A stretch of DNA of 64,000 nt from JBGTSJ01 sp041940305 (GTDB taxonomy: Bacteria > Planctomycetota > Planctomycetia > Planctomycetales > Planctomycetaceae), in contig JBGTSJ010000023.1 in NCBI GenBank assembly GCA_041940305.1, positions 1 to 64,000 of the forward strand, given 5' to 3'. The position numbers and the translations under genes are program-made. Shown here piece after piece: positions 26,196 through 32,967 of this stretch. How positions within the stretch are numbered: the first letter of the stretch is position 1; each line of letters begins with the position of its first letter. A model generated the notes under the pieces. It did not search any database. It was not told the origin of the DNA and saw nothing but the letters and a program-made list of their open reading frames with translations.

Positions 26196-27758
26196 TCATA
26201 AACGCTGAAGCGCCCGATCGATTCGTTCGACGCACCGCTCGCGACCGAGGAGTGCGAGGCATTCGAACATTCCCGGACCTGCGGGTTTTCCCGTTACGGC
26301 GACGCGGAGGGCGTGCACCAGGTCTCCCAGCTTCATGCCGCGTGCGGCGACGAACTCCGCGGTGAAAGTCTCCAGCGCCGACGCGTCGAAGTTCTCTGAA
26401 GCGGCGAGGCGGTCTCGATACTCGCGCAGCAGGTTGGCCGCCCCGTCTGCGTTTCGCAGCCGCTTGTCGAAGGTCTTTTCGTCGTACGCCAGTTCTGTGT
26501 CCGGAACGAAGTACTCGTCGTAACCGACGATGTCGCTGAACAGCTTGAGGCGGTCTCCCAGGGCCGCGACGAGCCGCGTCACGAACGAGCGTTGCTCCGC
26601 GCTGACCGGTTCGTTCACCAACCCGCTGCGCACGAGGTACGGCAGACAGCCGGCGACCTTCTGCTCCTGCGAAAGTTGTCCCATCCAGTGTTCCTGGTAG
26701 GACAGCAGCTTGTCCGGGTCGAGACCGGCGGAGCCTTTGACGATGCGGTCGAGCGTGAAGTTTTCGACGACGAACGGGAGCGGCATGTTCTCGGTCTTGT
26801 CATCGTACGACCAGCCGAGCCGCGAGAGGGCGTTGAGGATGGCCTCGGGGAGGAACCCCATTTCCTCGTAGAACGACACCATCACAGGGTTGAGCGAATC
26901 GGTGACGGCCAGGCCGAGCTTCGGCAGCGTCTGGTCCGCGAGGTCGAAGAGCTTCTTGAACTGCGGGTTGTTCCGGTACTTGCCGACTTCGCGCTTGCTG
27001 AGCTTCTTCGTCGTGCCGGGCGCGGCGACGAACGGGATATGCGCGAACTCCGGCGGCGAGATCTGCAGCGCGTCGTAGATCAGCAGCTGCACGGCCGTGT
27101 TGGTGAGGTGCTCTTCCGCACGGATGACGTGGGTGATCTGGAACTCGGCGTCGTCGACGACCGTCGCGAAGTTGTACAGCGGCGAACCGTTGCTGCGGCA
27201 GATGACCGGGTCCGGAATGAGACCGCAGTCCCATTCGACGTGCCCGCGGACGTGGTCTTCGATGCTCACCTTCCGCGAGCGGTCCACCAGCAGCCGGATG
27301 ACGAACGGCTTCCCCTCCGCCTCCAGCCGCGTCCGGTCGGCTTCCGACAGTTCCAGCGAGCGCCGGATTGTGAGGTAGGGGCGCTTCTCCGCCTGCGCGG
27401 CCTCCCGGTCCGCTTTGATGACCTCGGGCGGGTCGAAGTCCTTGTAGGCGCCGCCCGACTGCAGCAAACGGTCCACTGCCGCGCGGTAAATGTCGCCCCG
27501 CTGCGACTGAAAGTAGGGGCCGTGGGGACCGCCGACTTCAGGGCCCTCGTCCCAGTCGAGGCCCAGCCAGCGGAAGGCATGGAGGATGGGGTTGAGGGCC
27601 TCCGCCAGATTCCGCTCCTGGTCGGTGTCATCAATCCGCAGGATGAACTGTCCCCCCGTGTGGCGAGCCCAGAGCCAGTTGAACAGGGCCGTCCGCATGC
27701 CGCCGATGTGCATGTAGCCGGTGGGTGAAGGAGCAAAGCGAGTACGGACGGTCGGCAT
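26196..27758 (-). CDS. gltX: Glutamyl-tRNA synthetase
   Basis: The 520-residue class I synthetase charges tRNA-Glu in the cytoplasm. The N-terminus VRTRFAPSPTGYMHIGGMRT carries the HIGH-type motif (HIGG). LRIDDTDQERN and ALFNWLWAR are family blocks, and the KMSKS loop appears as TKKLSKREVGKY. The C-terminal anticodon-binding domain is present (GKPAGPGMFECLALLGRERC near the end). The ATG at 27758 gives the normal start MPTVRTRF; the longer frame adds 23 unrelated residues. It heads the minus-strand run gltX, two signal peptidases, lptB. Confidence 0.95.
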   Translation of the reverse strand: MPTVRTRFAPSPTGYMHIGGMRTALFNWLWARHTGGQFILRIDDTDQERNLAEALNPILHAFRWLGLDWDEGPEVGGPHGPYFQSQRGDIYRAAVDRLLQSGGAYKDFDPPEVIKADREAAQAEKRPYLTIRRSLELSEADRTRLEAEGKPFVIRLLVDRSRKVSIEDHVRGHVEWDCGLIPDPVICRSNGSPLYNFATVVDDAEFQITHVIRAEEHLTNTAVQLLIYDALQISPPEFAHIPFVAAPGTTKKLSKREVGKYRNNPQFKKLFDLADQTLPKLGLAVTDSLNPVMVSFYEEMGFLPEAILNALSRLGWSYDDKTENMPLPFVVENFTLDRIVKGSAGLDPDKLLSYQEHWMGQLSQEQKVAGCLPYLVRSGLVNEPVSAEQRSFVTRLVAALGDRLKLFSDIVGYDEYFVPDTELAYDEKTFDKRLRNADGAANLLREYRDRLAASENFDASALETFTAEFVAARGMKLGDLVHALRVAVTGKPAGPGMFECLALLGRERCVERIDRALQRL

Positions 27759-28189
27759 CGAGTCTGTCAGGGCCTTAGGAATGGCCGTCGCCGAAGTCGC
27801 CCGACTTCGGGTGGACTCGGGATCCAATGGGTTTCCCGCACTCTGGCGACTTCGGCTACGCGTGGGTCCCGCAACATACCGGAATCATGGCTGTGCCGCA
27901 GCGCTCCGGGTGCTCACCGGGATGTGCAGTCATCTTGACGGCGCATTGCCGCGAATCGATGGCGCTTCCGTTCGTGTCATAACTGCACGCTGATGCCTCA
28001 ACCTGTTGTAAATATTACACTTGAGTGGCCTGCGCCGCACAGACGGACCAGTGGCACGGCTCCTGCAAATTCTGCCTGTAACGACGCGAGGGAGCCCACG
28101 CTTAGACGGGCGAACACAACGCAATCGAGCATCCACGGCCGCCGGCCATCGATTGCCAACACCATCACCACTCAATGAGGAGCACGACC
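27759..28189. other. Intergenic region upstream of the RiPP-type operon
   Basis: This divergent region (431 bases) must hold the promoters of gltX and of the peptide operon. It contains an 11-bp inverted repeat, GCCGAAGTCGC at 27790-27800 and GCGACTTCGGC at 27846-27856, with an extra inverted half at 27802-27810. It also holds an AT-rich palindrome at 28007-28019. I see no convincing -35/-10 pair and no gene. Confidence 0.5.
28007..28019. promoter_or_regulatory. Candidate operator TGTAAATATTACA
   Basis: Arms TGTAA and TTACA flank three bases in an otherwise GC-rich region, 171 bases before the peptide gene. Size and symmetry fit a dimeric repressor or activator site; the regulator is unknown. 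Confidence 0.35.
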
Positions 28190-28321
28190 ATGGCTGTCAC
28201 GACCCAGAACACGAAGAAGGCCGCTCGCGAACTGAAGGCTCTGCGGAGCACGGAGCGGGCGAAGAAGGCTGCCGAGCATCACCGCTGCTGCCGGTGCTGC
28301 CGCTGCTGCCGCTGCTGGTAA
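28190..28321 (+). CDS. Cys-rich RiPP-type precursor peptide (candidate MNIO substrate)
   Basis: The 43-residue peptide starts MAVTTQNTKKAARELKALRS, continues with a second Lys/Arg/Ala-rich helical stretch, and ends HHRCCRCCRCCRCW. All seven cysteines lie in the last eleven residues, in CCR repeats. The basic helical part looks like a leader and the Cys block like a core. There is no signal peptide. GAGGAG lies seven bases before the ATG, a strong ribosome binding site. A DUF692 oxidase, a partner protein and an exporter-like protein follow on the same strand, the usual context of peptides whose cysteines are modified by MNIO enzymes. A metal-binding peptide that is not modified is the alternative. 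Confidence 0.8.
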   Translation: MAVTTQNTKKAARELKALRSTERAKKAAEHHRCCRCCRCCRCW

Positions 28322-28333
28322 TCGCGGTTTTCG

Positions 28334-28367
28334 GGCAGGAGCCCCGTAACAAGCCGGGGCTCCTGCC
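28334..28367 (+). terminator. 13-bp hairpin after the precursor gene (attenuator or mRNA stabiliser)
   Basis: GGCAGGAGCCCCG (28334-28346) pairs perfectly with CGGGGCTCCTGCC (28355-28367) across an 8-base loop, 13 bases after the precursor stop. No T-run follows, so partial termination or 3'-end protection is likely. That would allow more peptide than enzyme to be made, as in many RiPP operons. Confidence 0.7.
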
Positions 28368-28446
28368 GCTGTTGAATTCGGGCCAAGCGACTCACTCACC
28401 ACACGGGAACACACGAGCGAACAACTCAACAGAGGGGAACGAGATC

Positions 28447-29292
28447 ATGGTGCCTGCCATCGGATATGCGATTCGCGAACAGAACCGTCCCATCCTGGGC
28501 GACCCGGCCATCAACGCGGCCGAGATCACCTTCGAGCGGGCCGACGATCCGCTCCGCGTCGAGAAGTACGTCCGCGACATGGACTTCGATCTCGTCAGCG
28601 TGCACGCCCTCAAGCTGTCCGTCGCCAGCCCCGACGCCCCCGGCCTCAACTACCTGGAAGCCCTCAAGGCGATCGCCCAGGAGAACAACTGCGAGTCCGT
28701 CAGCGACCACATGGGCTTCACCCGCGATGGTCACGACGGCGTCGAGATGGGACATTTTGCTCCCCCGCCGTACACCGAGGCCGCCCTGGAAGCGACCTGC
28801 CGCAACGTGGACCTGATCCAGAACTACTTCGGCGACATCCGCTTCTACCTCGAGAACATCGCCTACCTGTTCCGCTTCGACGGCACGATGACGGAGGCCG
28901 AGTTCCTGAAGCGCGTGCTCAAGAACACCGGCTGCGGCTGGCTGCTGGACGTCACCAACGTCTACGCGAACGCGATCAACTTCAAGTACGACGCCTACGA
29001 GTTCATCGCCGACGTGATGCCCCACGCGACCGGCGTGCAGATGCACCTGGCCGGCGGGTACTGGGACGAGCAGTCGGAGATGTACATCGACAGCCACTCG
29101 CACGCCATTCCGGACGACGTCTTCAAGCTCTACCAGTTCTCCCTCGAGCAGGCCGGCGACAAGACGAGCGCCGTGTTCATCGAGCGGGACCAGGAGTTCC
29201 CGGACGAAGCCGGCTGGCGGAGTGAAGCCCGGCAGGTTCGCGACATCGCCGAAAGCGTCGCCGCGGCCCGGAAATCCCGCATCGCGGTGTGA
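28447..29292 (+). CDS. DUF692 multinuclear non-heme iron oxidase (MNIO)
   Basis: The 281-residue TIM-barrel protein has the full set of DUF692 blocks: VSVHALKLSV (H53), SDHMGF (D87, H88), YLENIAY (E136), GWLLDVTNVYANAIN (D168), QMHLAGGY (H200), IDSHSH (D215, H217) and FIERDQEFP (E246, D248). These are the residues that hold two or three iron ions in MbnB, TglH and relatives, which rearrange cysteine, asparagine or aspartate residues in peptides using O2. The probable substrate is the Cys-rich peptide encoded just upstream. The ATG at 28447 is preceded by GAGGGGAACGAG; the frame is open further upstream only because it shadows the peptide gene. Confidence 0.9.
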   Translation: MVPAIGYAIREQNRPILGDPAINAAEITFERADDPLRVEKYVRDMDFDLVSVHALKLSVASPDAPGLNYLEALKAIAQENNCESVSDHMGFTRDGHDGVEMGHFAPPPYTEAALEATCRNVDLIQNYFGDIRFYLENIAYLFRFDGTMTEAEFLKRVLKNTGCGWLLDVTNVYANAINFKYDAYEFIADVMPHATGVQMHLAGGYWDEQSEMYIDSHSHAIPDDVFKLYQFSLEQAGDKTSAVFIERDQEFPDEAGWRSEARQVRDIAESVAAARKSRIAV

Positions 29293-29310
29293 TGCGACGT
29301 CAGAGAGCGG

Positions 29311-29333
29311 GCGGCGGGGTTCAACCCCGCCGC
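29311..29333. repeat. Palindromic repeat GCGGCGGGGTT-C-AACCCCGCCGC (copy B)
   Basis: Perfect 11-base arms around one base lie 18 bases after the MNIO stop, between the enzyme and partner genes. It matches the copy at 26175-26193 and may act as an intercistronic hairpin. Confidence 0.7.
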
Positions 29334-29400
29334 TCGTCGGGTTAAGCCGGTTTTCACCCCGATTCAGGAAAAACTCCAGAAACGCTGTCCGCCCCATCCC

Positions 29401-29441
29401 CCAGCCGACCATTCCTGCATGAAGCACGCAGGGACGGCTGG
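29401..29441 (+). other. Imperfect hairpin before the partner gene
   Basis: CCAGCCG (29401-29407) and CCTGC (29414-29418) pair with GCAGG (29428-29432) and CGGCTGG (29435-29441). It lies 58 bases before the partner gene. Function unknown. Confidence 0.4.
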
Positions 29442-29498
29442 CATTTCACAGCGGGCACGGTTCACCACTCGCACGACGATTCACCAAGGATCACTGCA

Positions 29499-30254
29499 AT
29501 GGCCGCCACCTACTCACTCGAAGCCTATCGCGAACAGATTCGCCACTACGCCCAGACGATGGCGCTCGGCCGCACCGACGCCGCCTCCCAGGGGCTCGAA
29601 GCCGGAATGGTGGCCGACCGCGTGGGGATGTTCACCGACGGCAACCTCTACAAGCGGTACGAGAAGCTGCAGAATGCCTGCGAACTGCTCGCCGACGGCC
29701 TCGACGAACTGCAGGACCTGGTCAAGCAGTACATCAAGGAGGTGCCGCTGGCCGCGTACGACACCGGCAACACCGACGCCGAGCGGTTCCTGATCTGGCT
29801 CGACAAGCACGCCGAACTGACGGACGAACAGCAGGACTACGTCCGCTGCCAGCGGAGCCGGCACGCCGTCGAATTCGTCGCCATGAAGCAGCGGCTGGCG
29901 CACGTGCGATTCCAGGAGCTGCTGTCGATGAATGAACAGCTCGCTCCCGAACTCGACACCAACGGCAAGCTCACCATCCACCTGAACCCGGTGCACGTCT
30001 GGTCGCGGTTCGAGACCAAGGCGCTCCTCGGCGACGACGCCGCCGCACCGGCCACCGTGCTGTTTTACCCTGTCGGCAACGACATCCGCACGGCCGTCAT
30101 CGAGCCGGAATGCGAGCAGCTCATCCACATGCTCGAGCAGCACGGCGTCATGCGGATGAAGGACCTGAAGAAGCTCATCCCGCAGAGCGAGCACGCCGAA
30201 CTGATCGGCCTGCTCCGCGACCTGGCCGACATGGGCATGATTGCCCTGGGTTAA
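29499..30254 (+). CDS. MNIO partner-like protein
   Basis: The 251-residue soluble protein starts after AAGGA at a good distance from the ATG. The N-terminal 140 residues are helical (YREQIRHYAQTMALG, KLQNACELLADGLDELQDLV, DEQQDYVRCQRSRHAVEFVA). A short strand-rich part follows (GKLTIHLNPVHVWSRF, ATVLFYPVGNDIRTAVIE). The last 50 residues resemble a winged helix (QLIHMLEQHGVMRMKDLKKL, ELIGLLRDLADMGMI). MNIO enzymes usually need a partner that binds the precursor (MbnC, TglI, DUF2063 proteins), often helical plus a peptide-binding wHTH. Position between MNIO and exporter supports that role; I cannot assign a named family. Confidence 0.7.
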   Translation: MAATYSLEAYREQIRHYAQTMALGRTDAASQGLEAGMVADRVGMFTDGNLYKRYEKLQNACELLADGLDELQDLVKQYIKEVPLAAYDTGNTDAERFLIWLDKHAELTDEQQDYVRCQRSRHAVEFVAMKQRLAHVRFQELLSMNEQLAPELDTNGKLTIHLNPVHVWSRFETKALLGDDAAAPATVLFYPVGNDIRTAVIEPECEQLIHMLEQHGVMRMKDLKKLIPQSEHAELIGLLRDLADMGMIALG

Positions 30255-30270
30255 GAACGACTCAACAAAC

Positions 30271-30296
30271 GGCGGCGACGTTAAACCCCGCCGCTC
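30271..30296. repeat. Degenerate palindromic repeat (copy C)
   Basis: GGCGGCGACGTTAAACCCCG continues into CCGCTC. The right arm matches copy B and the left arm has decayed. It lies between the partner and the membrane protein genes. Confidence 0.5.
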
Positions 30297-30313
30297 ATGC
30301 AGGGAACACAACA

Positions 30314-31318
30314 ATGTCAGCCACGATGGACGTTCCCCTGCCCGCGACGGCGGGGAGTGTGAAGACCGATTCCTGCGCCATGCCGGTGGGTGAGCGGCGG
30401 CGCGGGACGGTGGACGCACTCCCCGCTGAGCGGGAGGTTTCGACGCCGCTGTCCATCCGCAGCATCTTCCGCGCTCACCGCTGGCGGCTGATCCTGATCA
30501 ACGTCCTGTTCAACTTCGAGAACCTGCTCAAGCTCGCCCAGCCGCTGGTGCTAGGCCTGGCCATCAATGACCTGCTCACCGGCTCCTATGTCGGACTGAT
30601 CGTGCTCGTCGTGCAGCATCTGACGCACCTGGCAGTCAGCCGCGGGCGGCAGCGGTACGACACGCGCGTGTACAACGGCATCTACACGGGCATCGCCACC
30701 GAGCTGATCGCCGAACAACGTACGAACAATGTTGAGGTGACGCGGGTCGCGGCCCGTTCCGCGCTGGCCCGCCATTACATCGAGTTCTTCGAGCTGTACG
30801 TGCCGATGGTGGTGAAGTCCGCCTACTCGGTCATCGGGGCGGTGCTGATGCTGGGTTGGTACGACTGGACGCTGATCCCGCTCTGCCTGGGACTGCTGCT
30901 CCCGGCGACGTGGCTCAACCTGCGCTACAGCCGGCAGACGTTCTTCTTCAACCGCAACCTGCACGACCAGCTGGAGCACGAAGTCGACGTCATCGAGCGG
31001 AACCGGCCGGAGGAAGTCCGCGAGCACTTCGACATCGTCGGACTCTGGCGGGTGAAGCTGTCCGATGCCGAAGCGAAGAACTTCTGCCTGATGGAGCTGT
31101 TCATCCTGGGGGTGATGGCGGCCGCGCTGATCAAGTTCTGCTGGGTGGGCGGCGGCGCCTCGGCTGCGGCCGCACCGCAGGCGGGCGACATCTTCGCGGT
31201 GTTCCGCTACGTGATGCTGTTCATCATGGGGCTCGACAGTGTGCCTCGCGTGGTGGCGCAGTGGTCGCGGCTGCGGGATGTGGGGGGGCGTGTCGGCGGG
31301 CGGCGCCGCGCGGCGTGA
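30314..31318 (+). CDS. ABC exporter-type six-helix membrane protein without ATPase domain
   Basis: The 334-residue protein has a cytoplasmic N-terminus of about 50 residues, then hydrophobic helices in an ABC type-1 exporter pattern (LILINVLFNFENLLKLAQPL, VGLIVLVVQHLTHLAVSRGR, SVIGAVLMLGWYDWTLIPLC, MELFILGVMAAALIKFCW, VFRYVMLFIMGLDSVPRVV). There is no Walker A, signature or Walker B motif; the chain stops at a basic tail (GGRVGGRRRAA). It would be the membrane half of a transporter for the modified peptide, needing an ATPase encoded elsewhere, or a membrane receptor or immunity factor. It ends the operon. The ATG at 30314 follows AGGGA. Confidence 0.72.
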   Translation: MSATMDVPLPATAGSVKTDSCAMPVGERRRGTVDALPAEREVSTPLSIRSIFRAHRWRLILINVLFNFENLLKLAQPLVLGLAINDLLTGSYVGLIVLVVQHLTHLAVSRGRQRYDTRVYNGIYTGIATELIAEQRTNNVEVTRVAARSALARHYIEFFELYVPMVVKSAYSVIGAVLMLGWYDWTLIPLCLGLLLPATWLNLRYSRQTFFFNRNLHDQLEHEVDVIERNRPEEVREHFDIVGLWRVKLSDAEAKNFCLMELFILGVMAAALIKFCWVGGGASAAAAPQAGDIFAVFRYVMLFIMGLDSVPRVVAQWSRLRDVGGRVGGRRRAA

Positions 31319-31323
31319 TTACT

Positions 31324-31474
31324 CAACACAGAGGCACTGAGGACGCACAGAGAGCCAGGATCTAGAATTCAAACGCGTCGTCAGCCTGCAGGCGGACAGG
31401 TAACCCCCACCAATTCTGAGCGAAAGGTGGGCGACTCTGAGCCTCCTCTGTGCGTCCTCAGTGCCTCTGTGTTG
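31324..31474. repeat. 29-bp perfect inverted repeat around a 93-bp spacer
   Basis: The arms at 31324-31352 and 31446-31474 are exact reverse complements; the left arm begins CAACACAGAGGCACTGAGGA. They close the space between the exporter-like gene and the convergent yebC gene. The structure could be a bidirectional terminator or the ends of a small non-coding repeat element; no transposase is present. Confidence 0.8.
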
Positions 31475-31490
31475 GTCGCGCCATGCCGAT

Positions 31491-32246
31491 CTACTCCTCC
31501 GACAGCGCCGCCTGCAGGACTTCTTCCGGCATGTCGTAGTTTGCCGTGACGCTCTGGACGTCTTCGTTTTCTTCGAGCGCTTCCAGCAGTTTGAGGACTT
31601 TGCGGGCCACGTCGCCGTCGACGGGGGTGGTGTTCGCCGGGATCCGGGTCAGTTCGTCGGACGTGGTGGAGATGCCTGCCTGTTCCAGAGCATCGGACAC
31701 GCCGTTATAGGCGTCCGGGGGGCAGGTGATCTCGAAGGATTCGCCGCGGTCCTGTACGTCCTCGGCGCCGGCTTCCAGGGAGACTTCGAACAAGCGCTCT
31801 TCACTGACGCTCTCTTTCGCGACGACGAACACTCCTTTGCGCTCGAACATCCAAGCGACACTTCCGGCGCCACCCATGTTGCCGCCGTGGACCTCAAAGG
31901 TCTTCCGCAGCTCGCCGGCCGTGCGGTTGCGGTTGTCGGTGAGTGCATCGCAGAGGATCGCGACACCGCCGGGTCCGTAGCCTTCGTAGACGATTTCGAC
32001 GAAGTCCTCGCCGTTCGACTCGCCGGAGCCCTTCTTCAGCGCCCGTTCGATGTTGTCCTTGGGCATGCTGTTCTTGCGGGCCTTTTCGATGGCCACGCGC
32101 AGTGCGATGTTGGCGGAAGGGTCCGGCCCGCCGCGGCGCGCCGCCGCCATGATGGCCCGGCTCAGCTTGCCGAACAGCGCCCCCCGCGCCTTGTCCACCC
32201 GCCCCTTGCGATGGGCGATGTTCGCCGAATGGGAATGTCCTGCCAT
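31491..32246 (-). CDS. yebC: YebC/PmpR family regulatory protein (TACO1-like)
   Basis: The 251-residue cytoplasmic protein has the typical start MAGHSHSANIAHRKGRVDKA and the segments LFGKLSRAIMAAARRGG, ANIALRVAIEKARKNSMPKD, EIVYEGYGPGGVAILCDALT and GSVAWMFERKGVF. The family binds DNA as a regulator in some bacteria and helps translation of polyproline stretches in others. Length is normal. Confidence 0.94.
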   Translation of the reverse strand: MAGHSHSANIAHRKGRVDKARGALFGKLSRAIMAAARRGGPDPSANIALRVAIEKARKNSMPKDNIERALKKGSGESNGEDFVEIVYEGYGPGGVAILCDALTDNRNRTAGELRKTFEVHGGNMGGAGSVAWMFERKGVFVVAKESVSEERLFEVSLEAGAEDVQDRGESFEITCPPDAYNGVSDALEQAGISTTSDELTRIPANTTPVDGDVARKVLKLLEALEENEDVQSVTANYDMPEEVLQAALSEE

Positions 32247-32278
32247 GGAGAAAGTCGTCGGTAATCAGTTGTCAGTAA

Positions 32279-32680
32279 TCAGTTCACGGGCAGCAGCCGC
32301 CGGAAGCCTTCCTGGTCGAAATGCCGGTCCGTAGTCAGAGCTTCGTGGATGTCGTAGTCGCGCATCAGCAGGAAGCTGATGGCGTCGCAGAGTGAGTACG
32401 TTTTATCGGATCGCTTTCGAAGCAGTTCGATGCCCCGCTCGGTGAGTTCTTCACCGACCCAGATGATATCGATGTCGGGACTCCTCAAAACGCCGAGAGC
32501 AAATCGAATCGCCAATGGGCGCGGGAAGCGGCGGGCATGCGATAAGGCAATAAACTCCGCAAGGACGACGCTATGCGTGAGTTGACGCAGTGCCAACGCC
32601 TGCAGCTCTCCTGCAGCCTGGTGGTCCGGCTCCGCCTGATTACAGAGTGCGAACAGCCCCGACGTATCGAGGAGCATCAC
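32279..32680 (-). CDS. PIN-domain toxin of a VapBC-like pair
   Basis: The 133-residue protein has the four acidic PIN residues: D5 in MLLDTSG, E42 in VLAEFIAL, D99 in SLCDAISF and D118 in LTTDRHF. PIN toxins are Mg-dependent RNases that cut tRNA or rRNA. Its start overlaps the end of the antitoxin gene by four bases, so the pair is translationally coupled. Confidence 0.88.
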   Translation of the reverse strand: MMLLDTSGLFALCNQAEPDHQAAGELQALALRQLTHSVVLAEFIALSHARRFPRPLAIRFALGVLRSPDIDIIWVGEELTERGIELLRKRSDKTYSLCDAISFLLMRDYDIHEALTTDRHFDQEGFRRLLPVN

Positions 32681-32967
32681 GCCTCCTCATGAGTGTCCGC
32701 ATACTCTCGCGCCAGTTCCGCATCAATCTGCTCGTTGTCGAGGCCAACAGCCTCGGGCATGTTGATGATCCCGATGACATCCTGAAATGCTCTGCGGGCC
32801 GCCTCCTTTTCTTCGTCCGACCGGAGATCCGTCTTGGTTCTTCCCGCCGGATTCGAGGTCAGGCGTGCCAATGCAAGTTCCGTGATCGGACGGCCGATCG
32901 CGCGGGCCTCGGTTTCCAAGGCTGCGAAAACTTCGTCCGGTAGTTCCAGCGTCAGCGTGCGGCTCAT
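32677..32967 (-). CDS. Antitoxin of the PIN-domain pair
   Basis: The 96-residue protein has an N-terminal segment typical of ribbon-helix-helix or related antitoxins (SRTLTLELPDEVFAALETEA, then GRPITELALARL) and an acidic C-terminal half (EEKEAARRAFQDVIG, ending AREYADTHEEA) that probably wraps the toxin. The start ATG overlaps the stop of the upstream TPR gene (ATGA), which is unusual for a toxin-antitoxin module with its own autoregulated promoter. Confidence 0.82.
   Translation of the reverse strand: MSRTLTLELPDEVFAALETEARAIGRPITELALARLTSNPAGRTKTDLRSDEEKEAARRAFQDVIGIINMPEAVGLDNEQIDAELAREYADTHEEA

Noticed and set aside
26592..27728. Open frame of 378 codons antisense to gltX
   Set aside because: It lies wholly inside gltX and has no domain.
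28280..28320. CGCTGCTGC-type tract read as a simple DNA repeat or CRISPR-like array
   Set aside because: It is the coding sequence of the CCR repeats, with mixed arginine codons (CGC, CGG) and a good start, ribosome binding site and stop. There are no spacers.
28021..28446. Upstream extension of the MNIO frame
   Set aside because: The extension overlaps the precursor peptide in another frame, has low-complexity content and no family similarity. The ATG at 28447 gives the normal MNIO N-terminus.
30110..30313. Upstream extension of the exporter-like frame
   Set aside because: It overlaps the partner gene in another frame and is His/Arg/Ala-rich; a good ATG with AGGGA exists at 30314.
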